DNA from: JAUICS01 sp964384335
GTDB taxonomy: Bacteria > Pseudomonadota > Alphaproteobacteria > Micavibrionales > Micavibrionaceae
Direction: 5' to 3'
NCBI GenBank assembly: GCA_964384335.1
Contig: CAYLKN010000057.1
Location: 1-5,336, forward strand
Length of the DNA: 5,336 bases
Position 1 is the stretch's first letter. Each line of letters starts with the position of its first letter. Below, piece by piece: positions 1-5,336 of this stretch. Below the pieces are notes generated by a model that saw only the letters and a list, made by a program, of their open reading frames with translations, was not told where the DNA came from and searched no databases. The translations under genes were made by a program, and so were the position numbers.

Positions 1-1
1 T

Positions 2-814
2 GCAAAAACATGCCGCAACAAGAATGTAAACGCAAAGTCGATCCTGGCCTGTTATGCCTTTACAATTCCGGCATGGCTGTGCATTTTGTTTTTTCATCTT
101 GATACGGCCCGTGAAGCATTCTCGCCCGTGTATTTTATCGTAACGGGATTATGGGTTGTTCTGGTTTTCGCATTCAGTGTCATGCTTATTACCTTGTTGC
201 GGTATCAGAGTCTTTCCGAATGGCAGGTTCTTCAGTTTTGTTTTTCAATCTTTCTGGCTTTTATGGCTGATACCTTGATTTTCCAGGAAACATTTGCGCC
301 TTTAACGCTGCTTGGCTGTATCTTTATTTTTTCGGGTGGTTTTTTACTGAACATGCAGCGTGCGAGGCTCGTTGAAAAAATGAAGCGCCAACCCTTCATT
401 AAAATCCTCGGTGCCGTGTTGTTTATGGCTTTTAGCAGTGTCTGTTTTATTGCGCTTTACAAATCCGGTCTGAATCACATGAGTGCGGCTCCTCTGTTTC
501 ATGTTGCGCTGTCTCAAATTCTTGTTTTCACATTATTTTTTGTTTGCGGCTTTAAAAGTCTTGGCTGTGCTTTTAAAGACAGAAGGATAACAATAAAGGA
601 AATAGCCTTTTTTTCTGCAGCTATTTTTGCAATTAATCTCATGGAATTCATTATTGTCTATACGCTTCCACTGGTTATTTTTTTCAGCATCGGGATGCTC
701 AAAATTCTGGTTTTTGCAACTCTGGATATCCATAACAGAGAGCTTAAGTTTTCAACGCAGACAGGCATGATTCTAATGCTTATTTTTTCCGGAATTGCTT
801 TTGCGGCTCTATGA
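2..814 (+). CDS. DMT/EamA-like permease, 5' end cut off by the window edge
   Basis: This is the C-terminal part of a polytopic inner-membrane transporter of the drug/metabolite transporter type. The frame is open from position 2 with no stop upstream, so the gene starts outside the window; the TTG at 86 is only an internal codon and not a credible start. About 271 codons are visible and end at TGA 812-814. I count nine hydrophobic helices, which fits the usual ten-helix fold (two five-helix EamA repeats) with only the first helix missing. The signature at the end of each repeat (acidic residue, short loop, then a Gly-containing helix) is visible twice: near 'FQETFAPLTLLG' (about 284-322) and near 'NRELKFSTQTG' (about 734-766). 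A basic loop (RARLVEKMKR) separates the repeats, as expected for a cytoplasmic connection. The substrate cannot be told. Family assignment is by fold pattern only and is less certain than the membrane topology. No convincing terminator follows. Confidence 0.72.
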   Translation, partial: AKTCRNKNVNAKSILACYAFTIPAWLCILFFHLDTAREAFSPVYFIVTGLWVVLVFAFSVMLITLLRYQSLSEWQVLQFCFSIFLAFMADTLIFQETFAPLTLLGCIFIFSGGFLLNMQRARLVEKMKRQPFIKILGAVLFMAFSSVCFIALYKSGLNHMSAAPLFHVALSQILVFTLFFVCGFKSLGCAFKDRRITIKEIAFFSAAIFAINLMEFIIVYTLPLVIFFSIGMLKILVFATLDIHNRELKFSTQTGMILMLIFSGIAFAAL

Positions 815-939
815 ACCACATTGCAAAAATCATCTCGCCAGTCAGAAATTTTTTCTAAACAGAGTTGTACAAAATCCACTTGCCTTGCCCCTCTTTTCTG
901 ATCAATGATTTTAGCGGGTTTTATTGCTTTTTACAGTGT

Positions 940-951
940 TTACATTTGTAA
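940..951. promoter_or_regulatory. Interrupted palindrome upstream of the kinase promoter
   Basis: TTACA-TT-TGTAA is a perfect 5-bp inverted repeat with a 2-bp centre, about 70 bp upstream of the predicted transcription start near 1016. A further TTACA lies at 931-935. It is sized like an activator or repressor half-site pair, but it matches no operator I can name and such AT-rich palindromes arise by chance. Confidence 0.18.
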
Positions 952-979
952 TGCCTTATGTTTTATTTGTTTTGTAGTT

Positions 980-1009
980 TTGAGAATACATTAACCGCCT
1001 ATTTATAAT
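980..1009 (+). promoter_or_regulatory. Candidate sigma70-type promoter for the kinase gene
   Basis: A TTGAGA box (980-985, five of six consensus bases) is followed after 18 bp by a perfect TATAAT box (1004-1009). Transcription would start near 1016, giving an untranslated leader of roughly 200 nt before the kinase ATG at 1224. The surrounding DNA is so AT-rich that -10-like hexamers are expected by chance, so the TTGAGA box at acceptable spacing is the main support. Confidence 0.45.
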
Positions 1010-1075
1010 TTAAAAATATAATATATAATATAATTAGAATTTTAATTTAAAATAAGAGGTATTAAATGTAAACTA

Positions 1076-1150
1076 ATGCATCTGAACAAAAAAATGACTC
1101 ATCTTAAGTCTCAGCTTTCTGATTTCCTAAGCAATATCCGAAGTCAGTAA
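1076..1150 (+). other. Possible 24-codon leader ORF upstream of the kinase
   Basis: An ATG at 1076 opens a 24-residue frame (MHLNKKMTHLKSQLSDFLSN and four more residues) closed by TAA 1148-1150. It would lie inside the leader of the transcript predicted from the 980-1009 promoter. The strong purine box AAGAGG (1053-1058 area) sits about 17 nt away, too far for this ATG but ideally placed for the ATG at 1066, which is followed at once by TAA. A ribosome that loads there could in principle reinitiate at 1076. The internal ATG at 1094 is another start option. The peptide resembles nothing I know and there is no composition argument for coding, so this may well be chance. Confidence 0.14.
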
Positions 1151-1223
1151 ACTTTTATAGTTTTTTAAGCCCTTTTTAAAGACCTTCCTTTTACAATCTC
1201 TGGTAATATAAACTGGGTCTTTT

Positions 1224-3977
1224 ATGAGATTTATCATGCGCTTTCGTTTTTCTCATGTCTATGTCATCGGGTTATGTCTTGTTGCCCTTCTCGCGCTGGC
1301 GAGTTTTTTTGTTTTTACAAAAGCATCCGGTATCAGCAAAAATTATATTTCAATAATTAATGTTGCCGTCAAACAGAGAGAGCTGGTTCAGAAAGCCTAC
1401 ACTCTTGCCGGTACTCTTGTATCTTCGGCTGAGCACGAAAAAATAATTGCCAAGGATACATTAAAGGATCTCATTGAACAGCTTGTCCGCAATCATCAAA
1501 TTCTGGTTTTTGGAGACAACGCAAAAAGAGTAAACGGTATTCAGTCACCTGAGATAAGAAAGATTTATTTTGACGAGCCTTACCTGCTGAATCAAAAAGC
1601 AGAGGCATATTTTAGAAATCTGACAGCTTTGCAGAAAATGGAGGATGACAGGTTAAAAAAAGGCAGTCCTTATTTTTATCAAATAAATCATAATCAGGCA
1701 TCTGCCATCGTGCCACTGATGGAAAAAGTCATCCGGCAATACGAACAGGAAATGGCCTCGCACCTTAATTATTATCAAAAGATACAAATTTGTATTCTGA
1801 TCCTTATTTTATTAGTGATTTCCGCTGAAGGGATGTTTGTTTTCCGACCGATTATTAACAATTACAAGAATAAAAACCGGGAATTGACCGAAAAAGCCCT
1901 GGAGCTGGAAGAGGCGAAAAACAATGCAGAAAATGCGCAGGCCTTTGCGGAGTTGATAACCAGCACGCTTCCGGACATATTTTTTATAAAAAATGACAAG
2001 TCTGAAATCGTAAAGGCGAATAAGGCGTTTCTAAAACTCTATCCCTCGCATATGCACGATAAAGTGATCGGATACACGACGGTTGAGGAATACAATGCTG
2101 AAGAGGCTGAAGCTTTCCTCGAAGAAGATAGAAAAGCACTGGAACATGGATACTCTGAAAAGTATGAGGAGATCAGTTTCCCAAACGGTCAGAGGCGGCA
2201 TTTATATACCACAAAGGTGCGTTTCTTTGATGCGCGTGGAGACAGATATCTGCTGGGTCTTGCGCATGACGTAACCGAAATTATGTCTGTTAAAAACAAA
2301 CTTGAACAGCAAACGCAGGAACTGCAAAAAGCAAAGGAAGAAGCAGAAGTTGCAAACCACCTCAAATCGGAATTTCTGGCGAATATGAGTCATGAAATCA
2401 GAACACCGATGAACGGTGTTATTGGAATGACAAACCTTCTGATGGATACAGATCTTCAGGAGGATCAGAAAAAATATGCTGCAACAATTTTAAGCTCCGC
2501 AGAAAATCTTCTCGAACTTGTTAATGACATTCTTGATTTTTCAAAGATCGAGGCGGGGCGGCTTGAGCTTGAGGAAGTGCCTTTCCATCTTGAAACGGTC
2601 ATTAATGAAATTACGGATTTAATCGGGCATAAGATACGCGAAAAAGGATTACAGCTTGATATCAGTTTTGAGGAAGGTATTAAGAGTTCGGTTATTGGTG
2701 ATCCCGGAAGATTGCGGCAGATATTCATTAATCTTGTCAGCAATGCCGTTAAGTTTACCGAGGAAGGGTGTATTAAAATTTCGATCAGACAGGAAAGAAA
2801 ACTGGATCAGTACATACAGTATTACGCCTGTGTGGAAGATACAGGAACAGGTATTCCTGAAGACAAAAGAGACTATATTTTTAACAAATTCAATCAGGTG
2901 GACGGAACAACAACGAGCCGTTTTGGCGGAACCGGCCTTGGCCTCGCAATCTGTAAAGAGCTGACGGCATACATGCAGGGAGACATCGGAGTGGAGAGTG
3001 AACTGGGTAAAGGATCCCGGTTCTGGTTTACCTTCCAGCTTAAGGAGAACGGGCAGGGAGCAGATCAGATCAAAGATGAAAAAAATTCTGAAACCGAACG
3101 TTTCGTCTCTGTTTCCGGTTCAAACGTCAGTGAGGAGATCTGCTTCGATAATGCACGGATTTTGCTGGTTGAAGATAATCCGACAAATGTACTGGTTGCA
3201 ACAAAAATAATCGAAAAATTTGGTTGTCGTATAACATCCGCAGTGAACGGGAAGGAAGCCGTGCAGGTTTTTAAAACCCAGCCGAAATTCGATCTGGTTT
3301 TTATGGATTGCAATATGCCGGAAATGGACGGGTTTGAGGCAACAAGACTTATTCGTGATTATGAAAGCGAAAAAGGCGAGGAAAGGACACCAGTCATTGC
3401 ATTTACGGCCTACGCGATGCGTGGAGACGATCAGAAGTGTTATGCGGCCGGGATGGACGATTATATTACCAAACCTGTTGATGTCAGTGATATCCGAAGA
3501 ATTCTTGAAATATGGCTGAATAAGGAACGCAGACATTCAGGCGGTGATGAGGGAGAAAAGGAAACAGGGAAGGCAAACATCCTGGAAACCGTGGCCGAAG
3601 GGCCGTCACTTAAACTGCAGGAGAACACAGAGATAGATTTTAAAGTATACGAAAAAATGAAAGCAATGATGGGCGATAAGTTTCCCTCCTTGCTTGAAAC
3701 CTATCTGAATTCCGCCAGAATGCATGTGACAGAAGTCGATAAAGCGTTAAAAGATGGAGATCCGGAACGTCTTGCCGGCCACGTTCACCCGTTGAAATCT
3801 TCAAGTGCAAATCTGGGTTTTGCAATGATTTATAAAACGGCGCAGGATATAGAAACACTGGCAGACCGGATTCACGAGAATGGGGGCGATTTGTCACCCG
3901 TGCAGGATTTGTATGATGAATTAAGATCTTCATTTGTTATAATAGAGAAAAAGATATATGAAGAACTGGAAAGCTAG
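1224..3977 (+). CDS. Tripartite hybrid sensor histidine kinase (PAS-HisKA-HATPase-REC-HPt)
   Basis: A membrane-bound hybrid kinase of 917 residues with BarA/ArcB/TorS-like layout. TM1 (about 11-32) and TM2 (about 188-209) flank a helical periplasmic region of about 155 residues. The start of that region, INVAVKQRELVQ (45-56), resembles the helix of PilJ/NarX-type sensors (pattern IN-AG-QR-L-Q). No clear HAMP follows TM2; a coiled coil (about 213-243) leads to a PAS domain (about 241-353), then a second coiled coil. HisKA carries the H-box SHEIRTP with H390. The ATPase domain shows the N-box N503/N507, DTGTGI at 539-544 and GGTGLGL at 568-574. The receiver domain has E650/D651, phospho-acceptor D695, T728 and K750. 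The C-terminal HPt has HPLKSSSANLG with H855; the usual Gly after Lys is Ser. The expected relay is H390 to D695 to H855 to an unlinked response regulator. M1 (1224) and M5 (1236) are both possible starts; neither has a strong ribosome-binding site, and an in-frame stop lies at 1209-1211. The ligand is unknown. Confidence 0.95.
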   Translation: MRFIMRFRFSHVYVIGLCLVALLALASFFVFTKASGISKNYISIINVAVKQRELVQKAYTLAGTLVSSAEHEKIIAKDTLKDLIEQLVRNHQILVFGDNAKRVNGIQSPEIRKIYFDEPYLLNQKAEAYFRNLTALQKMEDDRLKKGSPYFYQINHNQASAIVPLMEKVIRQYEQEMASHLNYYQKIQICILILILLVISAEGMFVFRPIINNYKNKNRELTEKALELEEAKNNAENAQAFAELITSTLPDIFFIKNDKSEIVKANKAFLKLYPSHMHDKVIGYTTVEEYNAEEAEAFLEEDRKALEHGYSEKYEEISFPNGQRRHLYTTKVRFFDARGDRYLLGLAHDVTEIMSVKNKLEQQTQELQKAKEEAEVANHLKSEFLANMSHEIRTPMNGVIGMTNLLMDTDLQEDQKKYAATILSSAENLLELVNDILDFSKIEAGRLELEEVPFHLETVINEITDLIGHKIREKGLQLDISFEEGIKSSVIGDPGRLRQIFINLVSNAVKFTEEGCIKISIRQERKLDQYIQYYACVEDTGTGIPEDKRDYIFNKFNQVDGTTTSRFGGTGLGLAICKELTAYMQGDIGVESELGKGSRFWFTFQLKENGQGADQIKDEKNSETERFVSVSGSNVSEEICFDNARILLVEDNPTNVLVATKIIEKFGCRITSAVNGKEAVQVFKTQPKFDLVFMDCNMPEMDGFEATRLIRDYESEKGEERTPVIAFTAYAMRGDDQKCYAAGMDDYITKPVDVSDIRRILEIWLNKERRHSGGDEGEKETGKANILETVAEGPSLKLQENTEIDFKVYEKMKAMMGDKFPSLLETYLNSARMHVTEVDKALKDGDPERLAGHVHPLKSSSANLGFAMIYKTAQDIETLADRIHENGGDLSPVQDLYDELRSSFVIIEKKIYEELES

Positions 3978-4008
3978 TTTTTCATTTTTAACATTTGCTG
4001 ATAAATAA

Positions 4009-4167
4009 ATGGCTCAGGTTTCAAAGTTAAACGTATTCAGAACCTTTTTTAAAAATCATGGTAAAAAGGCCTTATGGATGTGGATAGGTTACCAGTTCAT
4101 TAAGGGCACCCTGACCACGACGTTTATATGGGTGCCTCTTTTATATTTATGGATCCAGGCATCCTGA
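4009..4167 (+). CDS. 52-residue basic, aromatic-rich membrane microprotein
   Basis: The ATG at 4009-4011 opens 52 codons closed by TGA 4165-4167. The product has a basic N-terminal part (K6, R11, K15, H17, K19, K20) followed by a strongly hydrophobic, tryptophan- and tyrosine-rich stretch, ALWMWIGYQFIKGTLTTTFI then WVPLLYLWIQAS (residues 21-52). K32-G33 in its middle suggests either one transmembrane helix (about 34-50) preceded by an interfacial helix, or a short hairpin. The basic start would stay in the cytoplasm by the positive-inside rule. Such ordered composition (charged head, aromatic membrane stretch, five tryptophans or more counting the whole tail) is unlikely from random AT-rich DNA. 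It starts 31 nt after the kinase stop, on the same strand, so co-transcription is plausible. No strong ribosome-binding site precedes it (only AT-rich sequence). I have a vague memory of similar ~50-residue hypothetical proteins in alphaproteobacteria but cannot confirm it. No function can be assigned. Confidence 0.62.
   Translation: MAQVSKLNVFRTFFKNHGKKALWMWIGYQFIKGTLTTTFIWVPLLYLWIQAS
4105..4136 (+). repeat. Inverted repeat (7-bp stem) inside the microprotein gene
   Basis: GGCACCC (4105-4111) and GGGTGCC (4130-4136) are perfect inverted copies around an 18-nt loop. On the + strand the right arm is followed by TCTTTTATATTT, a weak T-rich tract. That gives a terminator-like outline, but the loop is long and the element lies within the reading frame, so an efficient terminator is doubtful. 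It could stall or attenuate read-through from the kinase gene or protect the 3' end of its mRNA, or it could be chance. Confidence 0.3.
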
Positions 4168-4198
4168 ATTAAAATTTTTTGCACTCTTAAAGACATTG
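4168..4198. other. Short convergent gap between microprotein and MoeB-rhodanese genes
   Basis: Only 31 bp separate two convergent stop codons. The stretch contains AAAATTTTTT (about 4173-4182) but no GC-rich stem beside it: CAGG/CCTG (4156-4166 area) is just four base pairs and lies inside the ORF. No convincing bidirectional terminator is visible, so transcripts from both sides may overlap. Confidence 0.4.
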
Positions 4199-5278
4199 TC
4201 ACGCGGCGTTGTTTTGGTGTTTCAGCCAGGCATCAAATCCGCCCTCAAGGCTGACTATATTCGTATATCCCATATCTTTTAAAATTTGTGCAGCCTTTAA
4301 GCTGCGTATGCCTTTCAGACAATATACAATAATCTGATCTTCATCTTTGAACTGCGGGTTTATTCCGGCCTGAAGTTTTGAAAGCGGGAAGTGTGTTGCG
4401 CCAGGTATCCGGCCCTCATCCCATTCATCAAGTTCCCTGACATCCACAAGCAAGGCGTATGATGCCTTCATACACAACTCGCCGGCATGCATTTCAGTGA
4501 TGCGAACCTCTGAAAAGACGGAGTTGAGTAAGGACGGATAGATTTGTTTGCTGCATGTTTTGCAGTCTTTGTCTCTGTCAACCGAAACCAGAGTTGTGGT
4601 CATCGTTTTCCCATCGATAACAAGAATGCGGCCTTTCAGCGTTTCAAAACTGTCGTGGCCGATAATATATTTTATGGCTTCCGTGGCCTGAACCGTTCCG
4701 GCCATTCCTGCAACAGGGCCCAAAACGCCGGCTTCCCGACAATTTTGTGCGGGCACCATCGGTTCAGACGGGTAAAGACACCGGTAGCAAGCTCCGCCGC
4801 CCCTTGGATCAAAAAGGCCGATTTGCGCCCTGAACCGGTGCAGGGCGGCGTAAACAAGCGGCTTCCCGTATTGCGCGCAGGCATCGTTAAGAATGTATTT
4901 TGTTTCATAGTTATCACTACCGTCTATGATAAGGTCATAGCTTTGTACAAGCGGCCCGACATTATGCCTGTCCAGTCGTATCTGATACGTATCTATCACA
5001 CAGCCCGGGTTAAGAGCTTCAAGCTTTTTTCCGGCAATTTCTGTCTTGGGCTTTCCGATATCCTTCATGTTGTAAAGGATCTGGCGCTGCAGATTACTTT
5101 CATCAACGCAATCATGATCCACTATACCGATATGTCCAATACCGGAAGAGGCCAGATAAAGAAGAGCGGGGCAGCCCAGACCGCCCGCGCCGATAACAAG
5201 GACAGATGCCTGTCTCAGCATTCCCTGGCCCTTCTCACCAATTTCAGGGAGTGTTGTTTGTCTTGTGTAACGGCTCAT
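4199..5278 (-). CDS. MoeB/ThiF-type adenylyltransferase fused to a rhodanese (MoeBR/MoeZ/MOCS3-like)
   Basis: An E1-like sulfur-carrier activating enzyme of 359 residues. Family knowledge: it adenylates the C-terminal Gly of a MoaD/ThiS-type protein with ATP, then the rhodanese passes a persulfide sulfur to make the thiocarboxylate used for molybdopterin, thiamine or related sulfur transfer. Visible in the sequence: RYTRQ (3-7) with the likely arginine finger R6; nucleotide loop GAGGLG (30-35) and D54; SNLQRQ (61-66); DGSDN (119-123); zinc ligands C164/C167 and C239/C242; and C180 in NCREAGVLGP, matching the catalytic Cys position of E1-like enzymes. The rhodanese (about 255-356) has DVRE (279-282), RIPGA (290-294) and the active loop CLKGIRS with C320. 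All expected key residues are present, and the length is a little under the ~390 usual for MoeZ/MoeBR. No carrier or cofactor gene is visible nearby, so MoeB versus ThiF partner choice is open. The cytoplasmic enzyme starts at ATG 5276-5278, right before the RYxRQ motif; no Shine-Dalgarno is seen. A long frame on the opposite strand is a shadow. Confidence 0.93.
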   Translation of the reverse strand: MSRYTRQTTLPEIGEKGQGMLRQASVLVIGAGGLGCPALLYLASSGIGHIGIVDHDCVDESNLQRQILYNMKDIGKPKTEIAGKKLEALNPGCVIDTYQIRLDRHNVGPLVQSYDLIIDGSDNYETKYILNDACAQYGKPLVYAALHRFRAQIGLFDPRGGGACYRCLYPSEPMVPAQNCREAGVLGPVAGMAGTVQATEAIKYIIGHDSFETLKGRILVIDGKTMTTTLVSVDRDKDCKTCSKQIYPSLLNSVFSEVRITEMHAGELCMKASYALLVDVRELDEWDEGRIPGATHFPLSKLQAGINPQFKDEDQIIVYCLKGIRSLKAAQILKDMGYTNIVSLEGGFDAWLKHQNNAA

Positions 5279-5286
5279 AAGTCAAA

Positions 5287-5315
5287 TTTAAATGGATAAA
5301 CCGCCGCTTTGTCAA
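5287..5315 (-). promoter_or_regulatory. Candidate promoter of the MoeB-rhodanese gene, very close to its ATG
   Basis: On the minus strand a perfect TTGACA (5315 down to 5310) is followed after 17 bp by TTTAAA (5292 down to 5287, four of six consensus bases). The predicted start of transcription is near 5280, only about 2 nt before the ATG at 5278. This fits the absence of any Shine-Dalgarno in front of the gene and suggests a leaderless or nearly leaderless mRNA. The weak -10 box and the short upstream sequence in the window limit confidence. Confidence 0.38.
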
Positions 5316-5336
5316 TGTTGAAGAGAAAGGTTTTAT

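Larger units (their letters stand above)
815..1223. other. AT-rich spacer between permease and kinase genes
   Basis: This 409-bp gap holds no ORF I would call a gene. It is clearly more AT-rich than its neighbours. It contains a sigma70-type promoter candidate (980-1009), a 12-bp interrupted palindrome (940-951), a run of 56 bases (1000-1055) that are all A or T except G1037, a start-stop codon pair with a good ribosome-binding site (1066-1071), a 24-codon ORF (1076-1150), and two TTTTTAA direct repeats 11 bp apart (1162-1179). I looked for a terminator of the upstream permease and found only a weak AGAAA/TTTCT hairpin (844-856). The region probably carries the control elements of the downstream kinase gene. 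Confidence 0.6.

Noticed and set aside
86..88. TTG at 86 as the true start of the permease
   Set aside because: The frame stays open to the window edge and the codons before it encode a further membrane helix that the ten-helix fold needs.
844..856. Hairpin AGAAA/TTTCT after the permease gene as a terminator
   Set aside because: The stem is only five A/T-dominated pairs with a 3-nt loop and no separate T tract.
658..879. 73-codon minus-strand ORF overlapping the permease 3' end
   Set aside because: It is mostly antisense to the last permease helices and shows no domain or ribosome-binding site.
905..994. 29-codon hydrophobic ORF (MILAGFIAFYSVYICNALCF...) in the spacer
   Set aside because: T-rich DNA yields hydrophobic codons by default, no ribosome-binding site precedes it, and it overlaps the -35 box of the likely promoter.
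3120..3536. 138-codon open frame on the minus strand
   Set aside because: It lies antisense to the receiver domain of the kinase, whose motifs are intact; the translation is rich in Cys, Phe and His without a domain pattern.
4152..4182. CAGG/CCTG hairpin plus AAAATTTTTT as a terminator for the microprotein transcript
   Set aside because: The stem has only four pairs and the T run starts about ten bases after it, too far for intrinsic termination.
4544..5299. 251-codon open frame on the + strand opposite the MoeB-rhodanese gene
   Set aside because: The minus-strand protein has all motifs of its family across the same stretch; the + frame encodes no recognisable domain and reads as a shadow.

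Overview
The window reads as ordinary chromosomal DNA of a Gram-negative bacterium, most likely a proteobacterium. The evidence is an inner-membrane hybrid histidine kinase with a large periplasmic loop, a MoeB-rhodanese fusion, and moderate, slightly AT-leaning composition in the genes. An alphaproteobacterium is my guess from the flavour of the proteins, but no rRNA, tRNA or lineage-specific marker confirms it. I see no phage, insertion sequence, CRISPR array, tRNA or rRNA, and nothing that amounts to a clearly new multi-gene system.

Layout. Positions 2-814 (+) hold the 3' part of a 10-helix drug/metabolite-type (EamA-like) permease whose start lies outside the window. Positions 815-1223 are an AT-rich spacer with a good sigma70-type promoter candidate (980-1009), a 56-bp stretch that is A/T except for one G, and a possible tiny leader ORF. 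Positions 1224-3977 (+) encode a 917-residue tripartite hybrid sensor kinase: TM, periplasmic helical sensor, TM, PAS, HisKA, HATPase, REC, HPt. Positions 4009-4167 (+) encode a 52-residue basic/aromatic membrane microprotein that begins 31 nt after the kinase stop. Positions 4199-5278 (-), convergent with the preceding two, encode a ThiF/MoeB-type adenylyltransferase fused to a C-terminal rhodanese. Its promoter candidate (5287-5315) lies so close to the ATG that the mRNA may be leaderless.

Functional links. The genes do not form an obvious pathway. The kinase contains its own receiver and phosphotransfer domain and should signal to a DNA-binding response regulator encoded elsewhere. The MoeB-rhodanese protein would activate and thiolate an unlinked MoaD/ThiS-like sulfur carrier. 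The microprotein could be co-transcribed with the kinase, which makes it the most interesting loose end here.
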